Shown one piece after another: positions 17,014 through 24,173 of a DNA stretch of 64,000 nucleotides. The notes below the pieces were generated by a model, which saw only the letters and a list, made by a program, of their open reading frames with translations, was not told the DNA's origin and ran no database searches. The first letter of the stretch is position 1. Every line of letters begins with the position of its first letter. This DNA is from Nocardioides faecalis (GTDB lineage Bacteria; Actinomycetota; Actinomycetes; Propionibacteriales; Nocardioidaceae). Made by a program: the position numbers and the translations under genes. Location of the stretch: assembly GCF_018388425.1 (NCBI RefSeq), contig NZ_CP074406.1, positions 2,666,001 to 2,730,000 of the forward strand, given 5' to 3'.

Positions 17014-17508
17014 ATGATGACGCGCATGAGGTTCTCCCGTGAGCTGTTCTACGCCGCCCCGCCCGAGGACGTGTTCGCGATGCTCGCGGACCCCGCCTAC
17101 CGCGAGGCGGTCGGTGCGGCGCAGGGCGTGGTGTCGCTCGAGGTGAGCAGCACGCCGACCGGCTCCGGCCGCACCGTCGTGGTCGACTCGGTGCAGCGCA
17201 CCGCCGGCCTGCCCGCGATCGCCACCAAGGTCACCGGTGAGACCAGCCGCGCGATCGTGCGCGAGGAGTGGACCGACCCCACGTCCGCGACCGTGCGTGT
17301 CGAGAGCCCCGGAAAGCCGGCACGGGCTGCCGGCACGATCAGCCTCGCCGCCGACGACGCGGGCAGCCGCTACACGGTGGCGCTGGACCTGGAGGTCAAG
17401 GTGCCGCTGCTCGGCACGAAGCTGGAGAAGATCATGGCCGACACCGTGTCGGCCGGCCTGGACGCCGAGCACGCCGTGGGCGTCGCCTGGTTGGAAGGAG
17501 ACCGTTGA
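17014..17508 (+). CDS. DUF2505 protein, first of a tandem pair
   Basis: About 164 residues with the SRPBCC/START-like features of DUF2505: RFSRELFYAAPPEDVFAML at the start and IPLLG-like KVPLLGTKLEKIMADTV helix near the end. This fold makes a cavity for a hydrophobic ligand; no enzyme activity is known. There is no clear Shine-Dalgarno and ATGs at 17014, 17017 and 17026 are all possible. It overlaps the next gene by TGATG. The gap to the divergent gdh is only about 50 bases. Confidence 0.8.
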   Translation: MMTRMRFSRELFYAAPPEDVFAMLADPAYREAVGAAQGVVSLEVSSTPTGSGRTVVVDSVQRTAGLPAIATKVTGETSRAIVREEWTDPTSATVRVESPGKPARAAGTISLAADDAGSRYTVALDLEVKVPLLGTKLEKIMADTVSAGLDAEHAVGVAWLEGDR

Positions 17509-17990
17509 TGGCCACCCGTCTGCTGCAGGAGCAGGTGTACGACGCTCCGCTGGCGCAGGTGAGCGCGATGCTCACCGACCGTGCGTTCCGGGAGCAGGTG
17601 TGCACCGCCCAGCATGCGCTGGACCAGGACGTGACGGTCACGCCGAACGCCGGCGGCACCACGGTCCACATCGAGATGACCCAGCCGACCGAGGGCGTGC
17701 CGGGCTTCGCCAAGAAGATCGTCGGCGAGTCCACCACCGTGGTGCAGACCGAGACCTGGACCAGCCCCGAGCACGCCGACATCGTGGTCACCATCCCCGG
17801 CAAGCCCGGCGAGATCCGGGGCACCGCCACCCTCGTCGAGGTCGGCGGGGTGACCACCGAGACGATCGACCTGAGCATCACGGTGAAGATCCCGCTGATC
17901 TCCGGCAAGCTCGAGGACCTGCTCGCCAAGCTGCTGCGCAGCGCCCTGCGCGCCGAGCAGCGCACCGGCACGCAGTGGCTGGCCGGCTGA
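17508..17990 (+). CDS. DUF2505 protein, second of a tandem pair
   Basis: 160 residues, clearly a paralogue of the preceding product: both share the order Tyr-(D/A)AP near residue 10, SAMLTDRAFREQV versus FAMLADPAYREAV, FAKKIVGES versus IATKVTGET, and KIPLISGKLEDLL versus KVPLLGTKLEKIM. A strong ribosome site (GGAAGGAG) precedes the ATG, which overlaps the upstream stop. The pair arose by gene duplication and could work as a heterodimer. Function unknown. Confidence 0.85.
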   Translation: MATRLLQEQVYDAPLAQVSAMLTDRAFREQVCTAQHALDQDVTVTPNAGGTTVHIEMTQPTEGVPGFAKKIVGESTTVVQTETWTSPEHADIVVTIPGKPGEIRGTATLVEVGGVTTETIDLSITVKIPLISGKLEDLLAKLLRSALRAEQRTGTQWLAG

Positions 17991-18034
17991 CCGGCCGCAG
18001 CTGATCGGCTGGTGCTGAGAGGCCTGGCCCGCCC

Positions 18035-18256
18035 CTACGAGGCGTCCGGGCCGGGACTGTCCGCGCTGTGGGCGCGCTCGGCGGCCGGGCCCTCGGGCAC
18101 GTGGTGCTCCTCGTGTTCGGCGGCCGCCTCGCGGGCGGCGTCCGCGCGGCGTCGTACGGCGATGACGACGGCGAGCACCAGGAACGGCCCGAACGCCAGG
18201 CCGAAGGTCAGCGCCTGCTCGTAGGGGTGCAGGCTCCCGAGGTGCAGGGGGATCAC
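18035..18256 (-). CDS. Small single-helix membrane protein
   Basis: 73 residues from a GTG start at 18254-18256 next to a GGGGAGG sequence. It begins with a short stretch ending in LHPYEQ, then one membrane helix (ALTFGLAFGPFLVLAVVIAV), an RRR stop-transfer and a charged Ala/Glu/His tail. Short proteins of this LHPYEQ type recur in actinobacteria; their role is not known. It lies just downstream of the acyltransferase gene on the same strand, so it may be co-transcribed. Confidence 0.6.
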   Translation of the reverse strand: MIPLHLGSLHPYEQALTFGLAFGPFLVLAVVIAVRRRADAAREAAAEHEEHHVPEGPAAERAHSADSPGPDAS

Positions 18257-18275
18257 CTCCCCATGCTCGCACGCC

Positions 18276-19769
18276 TCAGTCTGGGCGCGAACTCCCGTCG
18301 GCCCCACCCCGGCCGCGGGTGCGGGGCCGGGCCGCCCGCGCCCCGCGGCGGCCCCGCGGAGCACGCTGTCGGGTCTCCGAGGACAGCTCGAGCAGCTCGT
18401 CGAGCGCCTCCCGCACGCACACGCCGAGCAGGTCGGCGTCGGGGATCCAGTCCCGGTCGGCGGTGATGCCGTAGAAGACCCCGCCGTCGTACGACGTCAC
18501 CCCGATCGCGAGCGGGTGGCCGGGCACGAGCGGCGGCACCGGGTAGCTGGCGACCATCCGGGCGCCGGCGGCGTACAGCGGGGCCTGCGGTCCGGGCACG
18601 TTGGTCACCGACAGGTGGTAGCCGCGGCGCAGCTCGGTGGCGGCCACGCGCGAGCCGATGGCATGGAAGGTCGTCGGGGCGAAGCCGGCGAGGCCGGCCA
18701 ACCGGTTCGCGGCGACGCTGCGGCCGGTGTCCTTGTGCGCCTGGAAGGAGTAGGAGACCTGGTGCAGCCGCACGACCGGGCTCTGCTCCCCTACTGGCAG
18801 GTCGACGAAGTGGGCGGCGATCTGGCTGCCCAGCGAGGTGGCCTCGAGCTCCTCGTCGATCACCGAGACCGGTACGACGGCGCGCACCTGGCGCAACCCG
18901 CCGAGCGACTCCGCGCGGGTCATCAGCCACGCCCGCAGCGCGCCGGAGAGCGTGGCGAGGATGACGTCGTTGATCGTGCCGCCGTGCGCGTCGCGCACCT
19001 GTCGGTAGTCGTCGAGGCGGGTCTGGACGGCGACGATGCGACGCTGCTGCGAGAGCGGCCCGTTGATCACGCCGTTGCGCTGCGGGCTGCGGCCGGTGGC
19101 GGCGGCGAGGAGGCCGCGGGCGCGGGCAGAGCCGTGGCCGGCGGCACGCAGCACCGCCTGCGAGCCCGAGCGGGCCGTGTCGAGCGCGGCGAGGGGGTCG
19201 GTCAGGTTCTCCTTGACCGCCGAGGCAAGCACGGCCGCGGAGCTGGGCGCGGGCCGGGGCGCCCAGTCGTCGGGGTCGAGCTCGCGGGACTCGGGATGCA
19301 GGTCGAGCAGCAGCTGACCGAGGTCGACGGTGTGCACGCCGTCGACGAGCGCCTGGTGGGTCTTGGACAGCAGCGCGACGCGGCCGCTCTCCAGGCCCTC
19401 GACGAAGTAGATCTCCCACAGCGGGCGGCTGCGGTCCAGCGGCCGCGAGACGATCCGACCTGCCAGCTCCAGCAGCTGCTCGCGGGTGCCGGGGCGCGGC
19501 AGGGCGGAGCGGCGCACGTGGTAGCCGAGGTCGAAGTTCTCGTCGTCGACCCACACCGGCGCGGCCAGGTTGCCCGGCACGGTGAGGACGCGTTGGCGGT
19601 AGCGCGGCACGAACGCGATCCGGTCCCGGACCAGCCGGACCAGGCGCGCGTGGTCGAGCGCGTCCGGGCCGGTGCCCGGGTCGAAGACCTCGATGGTGAC
19701 GTTGTGCAGCGGTGTCTGCGGGCTCTCCTCCGCCAGGAAAACCGCGTCGCGTGGCCGGACCCGATCCAC
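18276..19769 (-). CDS. Wax ester synthase/diacylglycerol acyltransferase-like protein
   Basis: 497 residues from a GTG at 19767-19769 with GGAGG five bases upstream; the open frame beyond is not coding. Family segments are present: PLWEIYFVEGL (PLW motif, about residue 125), the active-site region near 141-147, GGTINDVILA (ND motif), and the C-terminal YHLSVTNVPGP. The enzyme would transfer acyl-CoA to an alcohol or diacylglycerol at the membrane. The canonical HHxxxDG motif reads HQALVDG here: the second His, considered the general base, is Gln. Either the enzyme uses other chemistry or substrate, or this is a tolerated subfamily variant. Confidence 0.85.
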   Translation of the reverse strand: MDRVRPRDAVFLAEESPQTPLHNVTIEVFDPGTGPDALDHARLVRLVRDRIAFVPRYRQRVLTVPGNLAAPVWVDDENFDLGYHVRRSALPRPGTREQLLELAGRIVSRPLDRSRPLWEIYFVEGLESGRVALLSKTHQALVDGVHTVDLGQLLLDLHPESRELDPDDWAPRPAPSSAAVLASAVKENLTDPLAALDTARSGSQAVLRAAGHGSARARGLLAAATGRSPQRNGVINGPLSQQRRIVAVQTRLDDYRQVRDAHGGTINDVILATLSGALRAWLMTRAESLGGLRQVRAVVPVSVIDEELEATSLGSQIAAHFVDLPVGEQSPVVRLHQVSYSFQAHKDTGRSVAANRLAGLAGFAPTTFHAIGSRVAATELRRGYHLSVTNVPGPQAPLYAAGARMVASYPVPPLVPGHPLAIGVTSYDGGVFYGITADRDWIPDADLLGVCVREALDELLELSSETRQRAPRGRRGARAARPRTRGRGGADGSSRPD

Positions 19770-19892
19770 TCGTCCTCCGAAGGTCGCTCCGCCCCCGATT
19801 CCCTGTCGGCGGGGGTCTGCTGAGATTCTGGCAGAGAAATGGGAGTCGGACCGGGACGTCGACGCCCCTGATCTGCTGTCACAGGAGGATCC

Positions 19893-20252
19893 ATGCAATG
19901 GCTCCGGACCAGCGGTGCGCTGGTCGCCGCCCTCGCCCTGACCGCGACGCTGAGTGCCTGCGGTGACGAGGAGAAGTCGCCGAGCGGTGAGCCGGTGGTC
20001 GTCGAGATCACGGTGTCCGACGGCAAGATCGAGCCGAGCGGCGAGCGGGTCGAGGTGGGCGCAGGCGAGCCGATCGACCTCGTGGTGACGGCGGACGAGC
20101 CGGGTTCGATCCACATCCACTCCGACCCCGAGCAGGAGCTGGCCTACGAGGCCGGGACCAAGACCTTCCCCATCCAGATCGACCGACCCGGCGTCGTGGA
20201 GGTCGAGTCGCACGACCCCGACCAGATCATCGTGCAGCTCGAGGTTCGGTGA
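19893..20252 (+). CDS. Lipoprotein with cupredoxin-like fold
   Basis: 119 residues. A type II signal peptide (ALVAALALTATLSAC, lipobox LSAC) anchors it outside the membrane. The rest has the strand pattern of a small cupredoxin-like beta barrel (VVVEITVSDGKIEP, IDLVVTADEPGSIHIHS, TKTFPIQIDRPGVVEV). There are His residues in SIHIHS but no full Cys/His/Met copper site. A clear AGGAGG site lies before the ATG. It overlaps the next gene by GTGA, so it is partner to that membrane protein. Confidence 0.8.
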   Translation: MQWLRTSGALVAALALTATLSACGDEEKSPSGEPVVVEITVSDGKIEPSGERVEVGAGEPIDLVVTADEPGSIHIHSDPEQELAYEAGTKTFPIQIDRPGVVEVESHDPDQIIVQLEVR

Positions 20253-21658
20253 GCGGCCCTGGCCGCGACGGTGACGGAGGTCTGGGCGGCGGCCTGAACG
20301 GCGGCCTGAACGGCGGCCTGAACGGCGGCCTGAACGGCGGCATCGTCGAGGCGCACGGCATCGGCGGCTCCTCCGACCTGCCGATCTCCCTCGAGCTGGC
20401 CGTCTCCGGCGCCGTGGCGGCCCTCGTCGTGTCGTTCACCGTGCTGGTGGTGGCCTGGCGGCGCCCCCGGTACGACGACGGCCAGCGCCCGGGCCGCGCC
20501 GCCTGGCCGTGGCTGGACCGCCTCACCGGCGCCCGCGGCTTCGCCGTGGGCCTGCGGGTGCTGGGCATGGTGCTGGCCGCCTACACGGTGGCGACCGCCC
20601 TGTTCGGCAAGGCGTCGCTGACGAACCCGTTCTTCGGCATCGTCTACGTGTGGTGGTGGGTCGGGCTGGTGCTCGCCTCGGTGCTGCTCGGCCCGGTGTG
20701 GCGGGCGATCAGCCCGGTGCGCACCATCAACGCCGGCATCGCCCGGATCGCCGGCACCGACCCCGAACAGGGGCTGTTCCGCTACCCGGCGTGGCTGGGC
20801 TACTGGCCGGCGGCGCTGGGCCTCTACGCGTTCGTGTGGTTGGAGCTGGCCTACGCCTACCCGACGCAGCTGGGCTCGGTGCGGCTGTGGTGCGCGATCT
20901 ACGTCGGCGTGATGCTGGTCGGCGGCGCCCTCTTCGGCAACCGGTTCTACGACCGTGCCGACCCGTTCGAGGTGTACTCCTCGCTGGCCGCCAAGCTGTC
21001 GCCGTGGGCGCGAGTCGACGGCCGGCTGGTCGTACGCAGCCCGCTGGCCAACCTGGCCACCGTCCCGTCCCGGCCCGGCCTCGTCGCCGTGGTCGGGGTG
21101 CTGTTCGGCAGCACCGCCTACGACTCGTTCTCGGAGTCCTCGTTCTGGGTGCGCACCTACCAGGACGCCTCCATCAGCAAGGTGTGGCTGGACAACGCCG
21201 CCCTGCTCGCGTTCTGCGTGATCGCCACCGCGCTGATCGCCATCGGCAGCGCGGCCACCCCCAGCCGCGGCGAGGTGCCGCGGCGCGAGCTGCCGCGCCG
21301 CTACGCCCACTCCATCGTGCCGATCGTCATCGGCTACGTGATCGCGCACTACCTCACCCTGCTGGTCGACACCGGCACGCAGACGCTGGCACTGGCCAGC
21401 GACCCGTTCGGCAAGGGCTGGGACATCCTCGGCACGGCCTCGCTCAAGCCGTCGTACTGGTTCTCCTACCACCCCACGGTGCTGGCCACGATCAAGGTGC
21501 TGGCGGTGGTGGTCGGCCACGTCCTGGGCGCGGTCGCGGCGCACGACCGGGCGCTGAGCGTGCTGCCGCCCCGCGACCAGATCACCGGCCAGCTGCCGAT
21601 GCTGGTGGTGATGGTCGCGCTGACCGCCGGCGGCCTGATGCTGCTGTTCAGCGCCTAG
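20249..21658 (+). CDS. Polytopic membrane protein partnered with the cupredoxin-like lipoprotein
   Basis: 469 residues starting with GTG in the stop of the lipoprotein gene. After a glycine-rich leader containing four LNGG repeats come about ten hydrophobic segments, for example AVSGAVAALVVSFTVLVVAW, WWWVGLVLASVLLGPVW and QLPMLVVMVALTAGGLMLLF. I recognise no catalytic motif. The pairing of an external cupredoxin-like lipoprotein with a large membrane protein suggests metal or redox work at the membrane, but this is inference. The stop TAG overlaps the stop of the convergent gene in a shared CTAG (21655-21658). Confidence 0.75.
   Translation: MSGPGRDGDGGLGGGLNGGLNGGLNGGLNGGIVEAHGIGGSSDLPISLELAVSGAVAALVVSFTVLVVAWRRPRYDDGQRPGRAAWPWLDRLTGARGFAVGLRVLGMVLAAYTVATALFGKASLTNPFFGIVYVWWWVGLVLASVLLGPVWRAISPVRTINAGIARIAGTDPEQGLFRYPAWLGYWPAALGLYAFVWLELAYAYPTQLGSVRLWCAIYVGVMLVGGALFGNRFYDRADPFEVYSSLAAKLSPWARVDGRLVVRSPLANLATVPSRPGLVAVVGVLFGSTAYDSFSESSFWVRTYQDASISKVWLDNAALLAFCVIATALIAIGSAATPSRGEVPRRELPRRYAHSIVPIVIGYVIAHYLTLLVDTGTQTLALASDPFGKGWDILGTASLKPSYWFSYHPTVLATIKVLAVVVGHVLGAVAAHDRALSVLPPRDQITGQLPMLVVMVALTAGGLMLLFSA
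20291..20338 (+). repeat. Four exact 12-bp repeats encoding LNGG
   Basis: Four perfect copies of GGCCTGAACGGC follow each other near the 5' end of the membrane-protein gene and add sixteen residues (Gly-Leu-Asn-Gly type) before the first helix. The perfection of the copies suggests recent expansion. Confidence 0.95.
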
Positions 21659-23001
21659 CCGGAACCCGGCACCCGGCCCCGGCCCCGGCGCATGCTTCGG
21701 GACACGCCTAGGGACATGTCCTGGGACATGCCGTGGCCGGTCCCGGCCATGGCCGCGACCAGCTCAACGACCCCGCGGCGCAGCGCGGAGTCGCCGGCCT
21801 CGGTGAGCAGCCGGCCGGCGACCAGCGCCCGGTCCAGCGCGGCCTGGTCCTCGGGCAGGAAGTGCACCGGCACCGGGTCTGCGCCGTGCTCTGCGGAGCG
21901 GGAGAAGCCGGCGAGCATCGCGCGCACGTCGGCCTCGCGCCAGCCCAGCGTGGTCCGCATCCGGTTGACCACGACCCGGGTGGGCACGTGCGGGCGCACC
22001 TCGGCCACCTCGCGCAGCCCCCGGACCAGCCGGGCCAGGCCGACGGGGTCGGCCGCGCCGACCACGACCAGCTCGTCGGCGACCTCCACCGCCTCCCGGG
22101 TCAGGTCGTTGCGGCCCGGACGACCCAGGTCGGCCGCCGGGTCGTGCTCCAGGCTGAACCCGGTGTCGAGGACGACCTGGCCCTGCTCGCGGGCGGTCTC
22201 CACGATCTCGGTCAACGCCCCGGGCCGGACCTCGGCCCAGCGGTCGGCGCGCGGCAGTCCGGTCAGCACCCGCAGCCGGTCCGAGAGCCGGCGCTGCACG
22301 CCACCGAACCGCTCGGCCAGCTGACCGGAGGAGGACAGCCGTGCGGCCGCGAGCAGCCCGGAGACCTCGTCCAGGATGCCCAGCTGCTGCGCCACCGCCC
22401 CGCCGTAGGGGTCGGCGTCGACGAGCAGGGTGTCCAGACCGCGGCGGGCCAGCTCGCCGGCGAGCGCCGCGGCCAGGGTGGTGCGGCCCGGCCCGCCGGT
22501 GGGGCCCCAGACCGCGATCACCCGTCCCGGCCCGCCCGCCGGCACGATCGGTCCGCGCACGGGCACGTCCGGGTCCGGCGGTCCCCACAGCACGGCACCG
22601 GGTTCGGATGCCGGGCCCGCACCTGGACCGGCACCGCGGCCCGGGTCGGTGAGGTCGCTCGGGAGCGTGGTGAGGACCTCGGCGACCTCGCCGATCCGGT
22701 CGGCCGGCAGCACGGTGGCGATCCCGACCCGCGCGGCCCGGGGCTGGGTGTGGTCGGGGTCGGCAGCCACCCCGACCAGCCGGACACCGTGGGCGGCGAG
22801 CTCGTCGACGACGGCACGGTCCAGCCCCGGCAGGTCGGTGCCGAGCACCGCGACCTCGGGCTGTCCGGTGCTCGCCGTGGCGAGCAGGTCGGCGAGGTCG
22901 ACGCAGCGCTTGAGCAGCACCGTGCCGGGGTGCTTGGCCAGCGCCGCCAGGGCGCCCGGCTCCCACGCGGCCCCGGTCGAGACCAGCACGACGACGATCA
23001 T
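21655..23001 (-). CDS. CpaE/TadZ-like P-loop protein with altered Walker A
   Basis: 448 residues. Residues 1-125 look like an atypical receiver domain (VVVLVSTGAAWEP, EVAVLGTDLPGLD), as in CpaE/TadZ. The ATPase domain of the MinD/ParA class follows; Walker A near 165-174 is GPTGGPGRTT, lacking both the signature Lys and the P-loop Lys (Arg instead). Downstream strands VVLDTGFSL and ELVVVGAADP, and VVVNRMR, match the fold. Such proteins place pilus or division machinery at a pole; M. tuberculosis Ssd (Rv3660c) is a similar orphan. It is 7 bases downstream of the SAF gene. The C-terminus ends in a GMSQDMSLGVSRSM repeat caused by a GGGACATG-type DNA repeat at 21697-21731. Confidence 0.78.
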   Translation of the reverse strand: MIVVVLVSTGAAWEPGALAALAKHPGTVLLKRCVDLADLLATASTGQPEVAVLGTDLPGLDRAVVDELAAHGVRLVGVAADPDHTQPRAARVGIATVLPADRIGEVAEVLTTLPSDLTDPGRGAGPGAGPASEPGAVLWGPPDPDVPVRGPIVPAGGPGRVIAVWGPTGGPGRTTLAAALAGELARRGLDTLLVDADPYGGAVAQQLGILDEVSGLLAAARLSSSGQLAERFGGVQRRLSDRLRVLTGLPRADRWAEVRPGALTEIVETAREQGQVVLDTGFSLEHDPAADLGRPGRNDLTREAVEVADELVVVGAADPVGLARLVRGLREVAEVRPHVPTRVVVNRMRTTLGWREADVRAMLAGFSRSAEHGADPVPVHFLPEDQAALDRALVAGRLLTEAGDSALRRGVVELVAAMAGTGHGMSQDMSLGVSRSMRRGRGRVPGSG

Positions 23002-23008
23002 GTCCGCC

Positions 23009-23788
23009 TCACGAGCGCTGCAGGATCCGGATCACCGGGTCCTGCAGCGCACCCAGCAGCCGCTCGAACTCCGCGGCCCGCTCCTCCTCGACGGCCACCA
23101 CGAGCTGGCGCGCCCCGGTGACCGCGAACGTGTCGTCGTACGACGGCGCGGCGACGACGGTGACCTCGCTCAGCGCCGGACCGCCGGAGCTGCCGGGGCT
23201 GCCGGGGCTGCCGGGGCTGCCGGGGGTCGGGGGCGTGCGGCCGGAGTCGCCGCGCGCGGTGTCCTCGTCCCGCTCGCCGGTGAGGGGAGGCACCTGGGCG
23301 CCTGCACCGGCTCCGTCGGTGATCCAGACGTCGACCACCGACCCGGCCACCACGTCGGGCGGCACCCGGTTGGGGTCCACCTCGAGCGGGACCTGCACCA
23401 CCTGCGCGGCGTCGACCTGGCCGACCGCCGAGCGGGCGAGCAGCTCGCCGGCGCCGACCGCGCGGATCAGCGCCAACCCGTCCGGCAGCGGCGCATCGGC
23501 CGAGAAGTAGCGCTCCAGCACCGCGTCGTCGGCGAACCGGACCCGCTGCGCGCGCAGGTCCGCGCTGCTGAGCGGAGTGCCGCTGCCGCGGTCGGCCTCG
23601 AGCACCCAGACCGCGACCGTGTCATCGGCAGCGTCGAGCAGGCGGGCACCGAGGACGACCGAACCGGCGACCAGGACCACCCCGATCCACAGGCGCGGGT
23701 CCCGCCAGCCGGGACGGGACACCCGGGTGGCGCGGGGCGGCGCGGGGACGCCGGGAGCAGCCGGGGAGGGACCGGAGGCGGTGGGCAC
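23009..23788 (-). CDS. SAF-domain membrane-anchored protein (CpaB-like)
   Basis: 259 residues from a GTG at 23786-23788. An N-terminal Pro-rich cytoplasmic tail is followed by one membrane helix (LWIGVVLVAGSVVLGARLL) and an SAF domain ('GTPLSSADLRAQRVRF', 'AVGAGELLARSAV'), the arrangement of Flp pilus protein CpaB. A GSPGSPGSPGS linker made by a 9-bp repeat (about 23195-23225) interrupts the C-terminal half. It sits directly upstream of the CpaE-like gene. No other Tad/Flp pilus genes are in view, so the pair may serve another purpose. Confidence 0.75.
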   Translation of the reverse strand: MPTASGPSPAAPGVPAPPRATRVSRPGWRDPRLWIGVVLVAGSVVLGARLLDAADDTVAVWVLEADRGSGTPLSSADLRAQRVRFADDAVLERYFSADAPLPDGLALIRAVGAGELLARSAVGQVDAAQVVQVPLEVDPNRVPPDVVAGSVVDVWITDGAGAGAQVPPLTGERDEDTARGDSGRTPPTPGSPGSPGSPGSSGGPALSEVTVVAAPSYDDTFAVTGARQLVVAVEEERAAEFERLLGALQDPVIRILQRS

Positions 23789-23888
23789 GCGCCCATCATG
23801 CAACCGGTAGCCCGCCTCGTCACCTGCTTCTCCACAGGACGGCGTGGCCTGCGCCGGTGCCGTCGGGGCAGGGTGCGACGATGTGCGC

Positions 23889-24125
23889 ATGGCCGGCACC
23901 CCACGGTTCCTCACCCTCGCCGACGTCGCGGAGGTGCTGAACACCTCCAGCGCGCAGGTCTACGCGCTGGTGCGGCGTGGGGAGCTACCCGCGATCAAGA
24001 TCGGCGGGCGGGGCCAGTGGCGGGTGGAGGCCTCGCGCCTGGAGGAGTACATCGCCGAGCAGTACCGCTCGGCCGAGCAGTACGTCGCCGAGCACCCGTT
24101 CGTGGACTCCGACGCGACCGAGTAG
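23889..24125 (+). CDS. Small excisionase/BldC-type HTH DNA-binding protein
   Basis: 78 residues made almost wholly of a MerR/excisionase-like winged helix: FLTLADVAEVLNTSSAQVYALVRRGELPAIKIGG, then GQWRVEASRLEEYI. The domain binds DNA without a sensor domain, as in BldC of Streptomyces. It is divergent from the SAF/CpaE-like pair, so it may regulate them. Start ATG at 23889, with an alternative further upstream not favoured by the family. Confidence 0.85.
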   Translation: MAGTPRFLTLADVAEVLNTSSAQVYALVRRGELPAIKIGGRGQWRVEASRLEEYIAEQYRSAEQYVAEHPFVDSDATE

Positions 24126-24130
24126 CGACC

Positions 24131-24165
24131 GAGCAGCGCCTGAGCAGGCGCCTGAGCAGGCGCCC
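24131..24165. repeat. 12-bp tandem repeat between hth and htrA gene ends
   Basis: About three copies of GAGCAGGCGCCT (the first one base short) fill most of the 48-base gap between the convergent HTH and HtrA genes. The repeat also contains TCA/TGA trinucleotides like the stop of the neighbouring gene. Confidence 0.85.
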
Positions 24166-24173
24166 CGCAGGCC

